DNA from: Dipteris shenzhenensis
Taxonomy: Eukaryota > Polypodiophyta > Polypodiopsida > Gleicheniales
DNA: 64,000 nt
Assembly: GCA_047967505.1 (NCBI GenBank)
Contig: CM106540.1
Reading direction: 5' to 3' (one strand)
In this document: positions 53,959-64,000 of the stretch, in pieces
Layout of the letters: the number at the start of each line of letters is the position of its first letter
Position numbering within the stretch: position 1 is the first letter of the stretch
The notes under the pieces: generated by a model
The model's input: only the letters and a program-made list of their open reading frames with translations
The model's database searches: none
What the model was told of the DNA's origin: nothing
Translations under genes and position numbers: made by a program

Positions 53959-54161
53959 TGTTAAGAATAGTGTAAATTGTACTATTCTAGAGAGGACTAT
54001 AAGGTCATAAGGATAACAATCCCTAGACCTGGCCCTAAGAGGTAAATTGCACTACAGACTATAGGGTCATACTAATCTCTAACTTTGACCCTAAGTGGTA
54101 AAGGAATCATATCCATATACATGTAATTGCAGTAACATTCATCTCTCCCTACTTTCTAACA
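53959..54161 (+). repeat. Short LTR of copia relic D
   Basis: About 203 bp from TGTTAAGAATAGTG to CTTTCTAACA, with TG..CA ends, immediately followed by a primer site. No second LTR is in the window. GACCCTAAG/GGCCCTAAG motifs are repeated inside it. Confidence 0.7.
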
Positions 54162-54173
54162 TGGTATCAAAGC
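54162..54173 (+). other. Primer-binding site of copia relic D
   Basis: TGGTATCAAAGC, one mismatch from the standard initiator-tRNA site TGGTATCAGAGC, directly after the LTR. Confidence 0.75.
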
Positions 54174-55255
54174 CCATGGCTACATATTTCATCATCTTGC
54201 AGCCCAAGGAAAGGCTATACTATTTCTTTTAATATTTTTGCTTATCTGAGTTCTTTAGATCAAGTTATGTTTCTTTGAACCTTTAGGTGTTTTGGTAAGA
54301 GTTTTGTGTCTTTGAGTGACACTAAGGGAGAGTGTCTGAGAGTTTGCAAGATTTAAGTTTTGAGAGAGAGGACCGTGAAGTCTTCAAATCTAATTTGTGT
54401 TGTCTCTTGTTGCAACATCATCTCCATTTTTTTAGCTATTTGCATAATCTTCTCAAAGTCACCAACATGTTCATATATTCAAAGCTCCCATTGGGACTTC
54501 GAGGGCTTTGATAGTCTTTGGCTAGGGAGCCCCATGCCCCATGTTTGGCACACATGGGCCCCAAGCATTATCTCATCAACAAAAGTGTTTAGTGCATGCC
54601 CCTCAATACCATGCCTCGACCTTAGGTAGTAGCCAATCCTATGTATGACTCATATGATCATGCCATTTGGGGCAGCCTCCAAGTTGCATCCTTGTTAATT
54701 GAGAGTTGTTGATTTTGGCCTCTTGGTGTGATACTTTTGGTAATACTGCTATAGCCAGTCCCCATCTCTAGACTCCAAGCACCCAAAGATAAGCCTTATC
54801 CCCAACAGAGTGGGTTATCCATCTAATGCTCCAAAAAGAATTGGCAATTACAATTATTGTGTTATACCAAGTCATTGGAAGCCTAAATACATGAAAAAGA
54901 ATGGACCTTGAACATCAAAATTAGATCAAGACGTAATCAATTTCTTATTCCTTAGAACTCGAATGTAATAAGTCCAAATCAGTTGCAAAATGATGAAACT
55001 ATTTGGTGGCTCGATTTTGGAGCTAGTAATCACATGTCACATACAAAAGAATGGTTTTCAAAATTGCATCCAAAGAAAAATTCAAGGAAGAATGTCATGG
55101 GTTATAAGACCCCACAAAAGATAGTAGAACTTGGCAACATATCTCTACACAATTAGAAAGGCGATACACAAAGCATAGGAGATTCTTCTTTTGTCCCTCT
55201 TATGACACAAATCTCTTATTAGTAATTCAGATGATGGAAAAATACATGGATTTAG
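54174..55255 (+). pseudogene. Copia relic D, gag and protease remnants
   Basis: Most of this is stop-ridden. At 55001-55060 the reading IWWLDFGASNHMSHTKEWFS is the copia protease active-site block (normally WIxDSGATxHMT), with Phe for Ser after the catalytic Asp. NYCVIPSHWKPKYMKKN at about 54855-54902 looks like the remains of the gag knuckle in the expected position before it. No integrase or RT follows. The element seems truncated near 55255. Confidence 0.65.
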
Positions 55256-58200
55256 TCCTCAACAAGGTTGGTTGCATAGCCTAAGAATTGTTTAATCCAA
55301 ATAAATTCATATCAAAAGGCACCAAGGTCAAAAGAAACCAAGATCAAAAGAATATTTAAACCTTCTTGATATGTGCCTATTTAAAGAGCCTAGATAGCAT
55401 CTCACAAGCCCTAGGATGTAAGCTTACATAAGCTCATTATGGCACAAGAACTTTGTGCACCTCAACTTCAAAAGCATGGTTTTATTCAAGTAGAAAAACA
55501 TGATTCAAAGCCTTCCATAGGTCTATTTTCAAAAGAACATTTGTAAATCATGTTATATGAGAAACAAACCTTTTCCCACACTCTGGTCTAGGAGCATCAG
55601 CATGGTCTAGATAGCATTATCCTACTTCATACTCTAGGATCACCAACACACTCTAGATCATACATTCAAATATTTGCAGTTATGCCTCACTTCAATCATT
55701 GAACAAAGCTTTGTATTTCATCACCTTTACTTATGACGACACAAAGATTTTGGATCTATTTTCTTAAGCACAGCCCCTTCAACTTTGAATACCAAAAACA
55801 GAACAAGCCTCACAACTTACCATCACGATGCTACTCTTTTCAGAGTCCCCACAAACTCAAAGCAAAACTTTTTCAATGAAGAAGAAACTAAGCAACACCC
55901 ACTATAATGCCCTAAGCCGTAGGCGCTGTAGAAAGGAGATAGCGTACATACTCACACACATGTGCATGCGGAAAATAATGAAGACACGTTGTATCCAAAT
56001 CCGTTAATATGCATAATGATCAAGAGACACTTGGTCCCATGGATATACAATGTATGCAGTTGCAACCGTTGCCTAAAGGGTTGCGGCCACTTGCGCCCTT
56101 GGGATTTGTGCTGACCCCACAGGGTGTTAATGCCTTAACACATGGCACTCATGGTGGAATTTGCAAATCCACTCTGACAACTGAGCTTGATGGAAATCAA
56201 ATTAGTGCAGTGCAAAGTGCATAACAATCATTTCGGGCTATGCCAAGTAAAGAAACTATGAAGTAGACATCCGCTTAATCCATAGACCACAGCTTGATCC
56301 ATCCCCAGATAAGAAAGTACGTTCATTTTATCCAAAGCCAAATAAGAAAGTACGTTCATTTGATGATTGCATCCGGATCGGCACTCTCTGGTCCCGATAC
56401 CCCTCATCGCAACCAACAAAATGGCAATTGTACTGTATTCTCTTGTAGGCCCAACACATTAGAAACCCGTGCACCTGCTCATCGAGCACATCATTGCTGG
56501 TGTCACTCCCAAAGGTGCGTCTCTTCCACATCCGCCAAACATTGCATCTGGTTCCTCTGCATTGGGTCCATCTGTGTTGGAATCACACATTGCTCCCGCA
56601 AAAGCTGCTCTCGAATGATCGCTCCTGGTGGCGGTAGATTGAGATCCTGTCTTTCCTGGAGGGATGCTGGGCACTTGAACTCCTATGGCTAGAGAGACAG
56701 AGCATTTGGAAGTGCAAGAAAACGCGTGTGTCTCTCCGCATAGTGCACGTCCAAAAAACAATCATTGGCTTTCCACCATGGAGGTTGAGGTGGAAGGGTC
56801 AATGAGAAGGAGCGTGCAGTGCACTCCAGCTAGAAACATTGTCGGTCTTGGGCTATCCGTGCTCTGAGTGTGTGGGCTCTTGACTCCATAAGGGCATTGT
56901 AGCGGGCTTCCCATGACTCCATGAACTCATTCGCTACCATGTTGCCTTTGTCCGCAGTGCAGCCACCGCTGGCTATGGTGCCTTGATGTGACCTGATGAT
57001 GGTAGGGGTCAGACCCGTTCCAGTTGTCTCTGCAAAATTGTCCGCACTTGCACCGAAGAATGTGCTCGCACCGCCACTTGCGTCTAGAGGAGGGAGTCTT
57101 GGAATGATGCTCCAGCATGTCTTTGGAACCACTACACGTTGCACCGCGTGATCTAGATATCCCACTCATGCCGGATCTCATCTTGGAGCATGACTAGCAA
57201 GTCATACAACTGCTCCATGTTGACGGACACTATCCTGGTAACTATTGCTAGGAAATGTACCAGTGCGTCCGGCATCCATCTATTGTGCAACTCCGCAAAG
57301 GTGTTGCGGAGGCTCTCTTCATGTAGCGTGCGGACTTGGTTTGCAGACTCCTCCTCAAGTCAGGCTTCGTTTTGCTAGGCCTAGGCCAGCTATTACTAAA
57401 GGGTTGCATTCTGTGTTTGCAAGTCCTCATTTTCTCTCCATAACTCCTCCGGTTGCACTCTTTCGGCCTACTGAACTATCCATTATTGCGACAACGGAAT
57501 CAAATAGCATCCACATGCCTCCAATTGGGCAGGCGATGATGCTGGTTGTGAGGTCCATGTAGGGGTCGTCCATGGCTGGCCACCTACAGTGACGAACAAT
57601 GCTCGTTGTAATGGAAGGGAGCACACCACCCACATTGACACTATGGTTGTCCCTTCTACTGGCACTCCCGCCACTGATGGAGGGACAAGCCAAACCCAAC
57701 AATGCTGCCTATCATTAATCTGATGCTAGAAATCCTCGCCAATGTACTCACCAAACTTGTGATCGAAAGGAGATCGGTAACCTCATTCAATGCTGTTGTC
57801 CCCGCCATGTTGGCTGTCACTACCGAACTAGGCTAGGTATCCACATCACTTGTTGGTGTTGTCACTGCTGCACAAATGACTACTATTGTGTCGTGACTCC
57901 TCCGAAAGTCGATTGAAAAGAGATTGGTGGAGGCAAAGGTGCCATTGACACTGCTTCTGACACCAAGTGGGAGGAGACTGGTGGAGGGAAGGGGGGCACT
58001 GGAGCTACTGAGGTCGGCGTCACCTATGTGCGAGCTTGTGACAAAATGCCACCTCTTGATTGCACTTCCTCTTCCTTTGTTGCTTAGTGTGGGAGATTCT
58101 TGGGCCATCCGTCACTAGCGACCTGATGATAGCCCTGAGGTACAACGGCACTTTGGTGTTGCCAATGATCGGGAAGAGAAGGTTGAGCACTTGGCAAAAC

Positions 58201-58400
58201 TTTGTTGTAATTGCTTTGCCCCTTGTCGCTGTTCTCGCCACCCTTACTACCTCGACTCAAAGCCGCTCCTTAAACACTACTACCCATGCCACTGGCTATG
58301 TGTCTGCTAGTAGCTCTAGCCCAAACTCTACCTCCAAAGCTGATGCATCAGGCGTCGAGAAGTCCTGTGATTCTCTATCCATTTAATATACGCTAGATTT
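55256..58400. other. No recognisable gene
   Basis: 55256-56000 is AT-rich with nothing notable. 56290-58400 is more balanced in composition, with many short overlapping Ser/Thr/Ala-rich frames on both strands. A readable stretch near 56460-56620 (HLLIEHIIAGVTPKGASLPH) and the dense Ser/Thr coding on the minus strand (58108-57833) suggest an old coding sequence, possibly transposon-derived, but no motif allows a name. Confidence 0.4.
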
Positions 58401-58627
58401 AGTTGAAAATGTGGAATATATACAAACCCTTTTAGGGTTAGGATTAGGGCATCTAACCCTTTCCTTTATAGTATTCTATTGGGTTAGTGCTATGCACACA
58501 TGATCACATGATGTTGAGCATGGTTTCTCAACACCTTGCCTCAAGATCAACATCATGAAGTAGGCCTTCCCTCCCATATGATGATTTTGGGGAATCGAAG
58601 AAGGACTGAGCATTACATTCCGTCACA
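58401..58627 (-). repeat. Likely copia 3' LTR fragment
   Basis: On the minus strand the polyprotein end and a short purine tract (TTAAAGGGG) are followed by TGTGACGGAATG at 58627, a plausible LTR start. The LTR's other end is not identifiable, so its left limit is arbitrary. Confidence 0.45.
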
Positions 58628-58639
58628 CCCCTTTAATGG

Positions 58640-59125
58640 GAATGCCCTTCCTTAGTGTCAAACCAAGATCTTGTCAGTTCTTTTCGAAAAGCTCTTTACC
58701 AAGTGGTTTGGTAAAGACATCTGCAACATTCTTTTTGCTATCACAATGCTGTAGTGTGATGTCACTAAGTGACACTCTTTCTTTGATGAAGTGCAATCTG
58801 ACATCCATGTGATTTGTCCTCAAGTGATATACTGGATTCGTGGCCAATACTTGAGCTGATTGATTATCATAGTATATTGTTGTTGGCTTTGATTCATCAA
58901 AGTAATCTATTTCTGACAATAGTCTTCTGAGCCACATAGCTTCACATGCACCTGTGGTGAGTGCTCTATATTCTGCTTCAATTGAAGACAAAGAAACAGT
59001 TGGCTATTCGTTTAAACAACCATGATATAGCACCTTAACTAAGGAAAAATGCATATCCCTATGTGGATCTCCTGATCTCATGATCTCCGACATAGTCACT
59101 GTCACAGTATCCATGCAACCTTGGA
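58640..59125 (-). pseudogene. Copia RNase H fragment
   Basis: The minus-strand frame 58991-58674 reads MSSIEAEYRALTTGACEAMW, LRRLLSEIDYF, IYYDNQSAQVLATNP, HMDVRLHFIKERV and DVFTKPLGKELFEK: the copia RNase H and polyprotein end, intact over 105 codons. Upstream, 59120-58995 carries CDSDYVGDHEIRRST and GYAFF in broken frames. The rest of the element is absent. Confidence 0.9.
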
Positions 59126-59408
59126 TGACTTCCTCTGTGTTCTATTCACAACTATCTTGTACCTCTAATGTATCTTCTCTTTTGGCTGCATTCCAATGAG
59201 ACTGTTTTGCATTTGCCATAAACTGTTCAAGTGAGTGTGGGGGTTAAAGGTCACTATGCCTTTACCCCGGTTATGTATAATACTCAAACACTTATATAAA
59301 TGAATGAAAAAGAAGATCAAGGTGGTTCTGCACCCACCAAAACTTGTGTGGCTCTCTGTCTCTCTCTCTCCTTCTTCTGTTCTTGCTTCCGTTGAGAGCA
59401 CTCTCAAC

Positions 59409-59420
59409 TGGTATCAGAGC
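59409..59420 (+). other. Primer-binding site, initiator Met tRNA type
   Basis: TGGTATCAGAGC, two bases after the apparent LTR end. Confidence 0.95.
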
Positions 59421-60845
59421 CCGGGTGATCTAGCTGAGCGTGCGTGAATGCTTGGAAGCCCAGCAGCTCTGTGGGAGGAAGGAGAAGCTCTGTGGGAAGC
59501 TTTGTGGGTGACTTTACTTGCATCCGAGTGTGTAGAGACCTTGGAGGAACCTTTGGAAAAGTCACTTTGGCTTTGCGAAGTGGTTTTGAGAGCCTGTTAA
59601 CAGCTTTCAAAGAAAAAGTCGTTTTTTGAGCTTTTCCCTATTCCGTTCGATGACAGAGACTCCATATTGACTTGTAGAGGCAACTATTGCTTGCTTTTGG
59701 TGTCCACTTCACTTCAGGAGCTTGGAAACACCTTCATTCTTGAATCTGGGATCATTTCATTGGATTTCTGACTCACTGTGTCAGTTCTTGCGTCTTTTGC
59801 CCGGGTGTTGGAACTCAAGTTTGGAGTAACCATTTGCAGATCTGTCAGTTCCGGTGGACTCAGGAGGTCCTAAAACTTCTATGTTGCTCATCATTCGCAC
59901 TTCGGTTGAGTTTACAAATAGGTCTGTTTTCAAAAACATTTTTCAGCCCGTGTGTTGGACCCAGTGATTGAGACCACGGTTTCCAAAACCGTCTGTCCCC
60001 ATGCGTTCCGGACGCCCAAAAACCCCTACCTATCAGTTTCTGCGTGATTCGGTGGAGGATTTTCAGAGTTATAAATCTCTGTGTATTCGATTTCGTCTCT
60101 CTGTTATGCATTTTTCATACTAAGGTTTTGAAACCTTAGATTTATGCCACATGGCAGTGGATAAGTGTTGACTCCCATTTCTCACTCATCGGTTGGGATT
60201 TTGGAGTTCTGGCAGAAGAGAGATATTTGCAGATTTTCTTGCTAAGTCCGATTATGCAATGGCGCCCATGTTTTGAAGCATCTCAGGTTCTATTTTCAGT
60301 AGCGCTCATTACTGTGGGACTATGATTTCTTGAGCATACCTTATGCAGATCACTCTGGTTGTAGTTTGAGCAGTGTGCGCTCATTCCTGGTGTGCATTGG
60401 GTTGTAGTGGATGATTTATAGGCCATTTGGATGCATTGCGGTCCTTATTGGATGCGCTGATAGGCCCAAATTGCCTTGTGGGATGCTATTTTTATGGACG
60501 CTTTGCACATGGATGCTATTTTATGCTGAGGGACAGCTTTGACACATTGCAAGTGATGCACTGATAGTGCTATGCTCTCTTGGATGAGATATTATTGATG
60601 CATATGCCAGTGGACAGTGTTTATGCTTGAGTCATTTGGCACTTATTGGCATTTTCTTTTGGGCCAGATTTGCTCATATGGATGCATAGTATATGCACAT
60701 GAGTCAGATGCATCTTTTGATGCTTTGAGCTTTGAGTTTTGGTGATATTTCACTCTATTGTGGCATACACATTTGGGTGCACTTGGTATTTGGTGTGATT
60801 CTCTCTTGCAGGTACTAGCATTTGGGATTTTGCTTTATTTGCATC
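59421..60845 (+). other. Untranslated leader of copia element E
   Basis: About 1.4 kb without a long frame. From about 60420 it is rich in variants of TGGATGC and TTTGCA/TTGGCA. The leader ends at the gag ATG (60846). Confidence 0.7.
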
Positions 60846-61760
60846 ATGGCATCCTCTTCCATGCCTGAAAAGGAGTTTTTCAGCATTAAAAAGATTGATG
60901 GGACAAACTTTTCTTTGTGGAAAGAACAAATAAGGGATGTGCTTATTCAAAAGAAGCAGATTAAACCCTTGGTAGGGATTGAAGCTAATCCTGCAAATAT
61001 GTCTGAGGATGATTGGAATGAGTTGGATGCATTAGCAAAGTCTACTATTAGACTTCATCTTGCAGAGTCAGTTTATTTCATAGTAGTAAATGAGCAGAAT
61101 ACGAAAGATTTGTGGAAGAAACTGTGTGCCACTTATGAGAAGGAAACTGCTTCTAATAAAGTTTACCTCATGAAGAGGTTGTTTGAGCTGCAGATGAAGG
61201 AAGGGGTCTCCATTGCTTCTCACTTGAATGAATTCAATATTATTTTCAGCCAGCTTCAGGCTCAGAAAATGAATTTTGATGCGGAGACTAAGGCAATATT
61301 TCTCTTATGTTCATTGCCATCCTCATGGGATACCTTCCGTACAGCTGTCAGTAACTCTGCACCTAGTGGAGTACTGAAATTTGATGATGTTGTGGGTAGC
61401 TTGTTGGCTGAGGAGATTAGACGGAAGTCTATGGATGGCACCAAGCAGGATGCAGCCTTAAATGTGCAAAGGGGCAGATCACAGTTCAAGGGGAAGTCCC
61501 AAGAAAGAGGGAAGTCTCGTAGCAAATCCAGGGCACAAAACATTGAGTGTTACCACTGTGGCAAGAAGGGCCATATGAAAAAGGATTGCTACAAGCTGAA
61601 AAGAGAGCAAAAGGATAAGAAAAAGAATGCAAATTGGGGTGCAAATCAAAAGGAAGAGAGTCCAAGGGAGGACAAAGGAAAAGTGAAGATCGAGGAGATC
61701 AATGCAGTCACACATGATAGTGACAATGATGTTCTCTTCATGTCTACTTTATCTGCAGAG
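60846..61760 (+). pseudogene. Copia E gag
   Basis: The likely start is ATG 60846 (MASSSMPEKEFFS). The frame also stays open for eight codons upstream, which is not evidence for an earlier start. IDGTNFSLWKEQIRDVL is the conserved copia gag opening. It continues through DLWKKLCATYEKE, LMKRLFELQMKEG and LCSLPSSWDTFRTAVSN to a basic RS/KS linker. The knuckle CYHCGKKGHMKKDC is complete (61548-61589, CX2CX4HX4C). Gag packages element RNA into particles. This part has no stops and could make protein, but it belongs to a polyprotein that is interrupted downstream. Confidence 0.9.
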
Positions 61761-62678
61761 TTGCTTACCACTTCAAATGATGCATATTCCCAGGATTGGA
61801 TTTTGGATTCTGGTGCTTCATTCCATGTTACTCCCCATAGGGAATGGTTCTCCACTTATGATAGTGGAAAGACAGGTTGTGTGCATCTTGGAAATGACTA
61901 TGCATGTGACATAGTGGGAGTAGGTGACATAAAGTTTTATTTTGCAAATGGTTCTGCATTTGTTTTGAAACATGTGAGACATGTGCCTAAGCTGACCAAG
62001 AGTCTTATTTCAGTGGGTCAGCTAGATGATGTTGGTTTTCACACCACTTTTGGCTTTCAAAGTTGGAAAATTCAGAAGGGCTCTATGCTTTTGGCCAGGG
62101 GTGCCAAGTGTGGGACTTTGTATCCCTTACATGTATCAGGGGTATTTGATCATGTTGTTGCAATAACCGAGCAGCCAAGCACTTCTTTGTGGCATTGCAG
62201 GTTGGGGCACATGAGCCAGAATGGAATGAAACTCTTATGCTATTTGGGTTATGTACTGCATTTGAGTTTCTCTGATTTTGAATTTTGTGAGCATTGTCTC
62301 TATGGGAAGCAGACTAAATCAGCCCATAAAAGAAGGGGAAAGAAAGAGTTTGAAAAGCTTGATTTGGTGCATTCAGATGTATGCGGTCCCATGCCTACAC
62401 GGTCATTAGGCGGGGCTGAATACTATGTGACATTTATTGATGATGCAACTAGGAAAGTGTGGGCTTATGCTCTAGCTCGGAAGAGTGATGTGTTCCAGGT
62501 ATTTTAGAAATGGCTGGCCTTGGTTGAGAATCAGTCAGGTAGAATGCTTAAATGCCTATGGACTGACAATGGTGGATAGTATCTCTCTCATGACTTTCAG
62601 CATTTCTGTGATACACGTGGGATTAAGAGGGAGCTGACATCCCCTCATACTCCAGAGCAAAATCCAGTTGCAGAAAAG
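61761..62678 (+). pseudogene. Copia E protease and integrase (first part), two TAGs
   Basis: WILDSGASFHVTPHREWF (catalytic Asp at 61806) is an intact aspartic protease site. STSLWHCRLGHMSQNG and CEHCLYGKQTKSAH form the pre-integrase HHCC finger. The integrase core starts LDLVHSDVCGPMPTRSLGG (first Asp) and FIDDATRKVWAYAL. TAG at 62505-62507 interrupts it right before KWLALVENQSGRMLKCLWTD (second Asp). Another TAG at 62577-62579 falls in the otherwise invariant 'DNGGEY' position. The frame is unchanged throughout, so these are point mutations rather than indels. Confidence 0.9.
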
Positions 62679-64000
62679 ATGAACCGTACCATTCAAGAAA
62701 GGTTGCAATGCATGCTTTCTAATGCAAGTCTTTCTGGTGGTTTTTGGGCTGAGGCAATGAAGACTGCAGTGCATGTGATCAATAGATCACCTAGTAAGAG
62801 TTTGGATGGTGGTATTCCTGAAGAGGCATGGAGTGGCAAGAAGCCCTCTTACTCTCATTTGCATATATTTGGGTGTGAGGCATATGCACATGTGCCAAAA
62901 GAGCTTCGAAAGAAGCTAGATCCTAAGTCTAGGAAATGCATCTTTCTGGGTTATGGTGAAAGTGGAGAGATGGGCTATCGTCTCTGGGATCCAGAAGCAA
63001 AGAAGATCATATGCAGCCATGATGTGGTCTTCAATGAGAAGAAGATGCATAAGGCACCCATGAGGGATGTGGAAATGAGGAGAATCACTTTCCAGGATGT
63101 GAATCCACCTACATATGTTGATAGACAGCAAGCTGTCCATGCACCAAATGTGCAAGAAATGGTACCACCAAGTATTCCCACAGGTATACAATCAAGGGTA
63201 GATGATGGATCATCTATTGGTGGAAATGATGAGCCAAATGTGGCTGATATGCAAGTGGGACAGCAAGCTGAAATGCCCTTGAGAAGATCATCTAGAGTGT
63301 TTAGACCGCCTGATAGGTTTGTTCCAGGGGTAGACTATGTGATGCTTACTGATTGCAAGGAGCCTTCTTGCTATAGAGAGGCTATGATGCGTGAGGATCA
63401 ACGCAAGTGGGAGTATGCTATGCAATCAGAGATGAGTTCACTTATGAAGAATAAGACTTGGGACTTGGTTTCTTTGCCACATGGAAAGAAAGCATTCCCA
63501 TGTAAATGGGTCTACAAAATGAAGGTCACAGGTGATGATGTGCCTAGGTACAAGGCCCGCTTGGTTGCTAAAGGGTTCAAGCAAGAGAAGGGTGTGGACT
63601 TTGATAAGATATTCTCTCCAGTTGTGAAGATGACCACACTTAGATGCATGCTTGGACTAGTGGTAGCTGAGGATATGGAGTTTATGCAAATGGATGTCAA
63701 GACAGCTTTCTTGCATGGGGATTTGCATGAGGAAATTTACATGGTGCAGTCGGAAGGCTTTGAAGAAAAGGGCAAAGAGCATTTAGTTTGCAAGCTGAAG
63801 AAGAGTCTCTATGGTCTTAAGCAAGCACCTAGAGAATGGTATTAGAAGTTTGATGCTTTTATTCGGTCCCAGGATTTTAGGAGGAGTGAAATTGATCACT
63901 GCCTCTACACTAAAAGGGCTAAGGATAATAGCGTGATAATCTTGGCACTATATGTGGATGATATGCTATTGGCTAGCAAGAATACTTATGAGCTAGATGC
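62679..64000 (+). pseudogene. Copia E integrase end and reverse transcriptase, one TAG
   Basis: Just upstream of 62679 is the 'TPEQN' block. EKMNRTIQERLQ follows with the catalytic Glu of the integrase at its start. Then come HVINRSPSKSLDGGIPEEAW, FGCEAYAHVPKE and [106 protein letters not shown], then TAG at 63843-63845, KFDAFIRSQDF, and LALYVDDMLLAS with the catalytic Asp pair at about 63955. The window ends inside the RT, before RNase H. Confidence 0.95.

Larger units (their letters stand above)
59190..64000 (+). mobile_element. Copia element E, relatively young, cut by window end
   Basis: The right end of its 5' LTR has TATATAAA (59293-59300), a CT-rich stretch and CACTCTCA near 59406. 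Then come the primer site, a 1.4-kb leader, and a continuous gag-pol frame from 60846 to the window end, broken only by three TAG codons. The left limit of the LTR cannot be set because its partner lies outside the window. Confidence 0.85.

Noticed and set aside
56009-58386. Numerous Ser/Thr/Ala-rich frames on both strands as host genes
   Set aside because: Frames overlap on both strands, lack domains and change every few hundred bases; probably relic transposon sequence.

Overview
The window looks like nuclear DNA of a land plant with a large, repeat-bloated genome. Most of it is layered, decaying LTR and non-LTR retrotransposons. There is one clearly intact plant gene, a COBRA-like GPI-anchored protein of the COBL7/COBL10 class. 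Initiator-Met-tRNA primer sites and plant-type Ty1/copia and Ty3/gypsy proteins fit a vascular plant. The very low gene density and heavy decay suggest a gymnosperm or a similarly large genome, but that is an inference and the species is not identifiable by eye.

Layout. 1-6900: very old Ty3/gypsy debris (a gag zinc knuckle on the minus strand, a decayed reverse transcriptase on the plus strand). 6925-7600: a compound CT/CA microsatellite carrying a 3' LINE fragment with its poly(A). 7937-9873: a frameshifted RING-H2 E3 ligase fragment and a large fold-back (inverted) duplication. 10181-26410: a GC-rich, decayed L1-type LINE split by two complete LTR elements. The first (14817-18717, minus strand) encodes only gag and protease and has the target-site duplication AGCAC. 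The second (18905-25399, plus strand) is a nearly full Ty3/gypsy element with a chromodomain-like tail and the target-site duplication GAGAG. 26707-33870: two related minus-strand copia copies in tandem sharing one LTR; one carries a captured fragment of a CACTA-type DUF4216 domain. 33870-38310: a third, plus-strand copia relic. 40150-42012: a small intron-containing gene or pseudogene that resembles a Crypton/DUF3504 tyrosine recombinase fused to a Gly/Ser/Val-rich acidic tail. 42942-43157: an unidentified exon-like segment on the minus strand. 45471-47828: the COBRA-like gene (minus strand, two exons). 48400-53958: mostly non-coding. 53959-59125: two more copia fragments. 59190-64000: a relatively young copia element cut by the window edge.

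Functionally, the COBRA-like gene is the only confident host gene; its product should act at the plasma membrane and cell wall in cellulose or cell-wall organisation. The Crypton-like locus is the most unusual item: its recombinase blocks can be read, but the expected second catalytic Arg is Cys and the first exons do not join in frame, so it may be a pseudogene or a domesticated derivative. The best mechanistic records are the nested LINE with two perfect target-site duplications, a 157-bp tandem duplication that spans a LINE/LTR junction, the shared-LTR copia pair, and a cluster of WRKY-type W-box cores directly upstream of a TATA box in an LTR.
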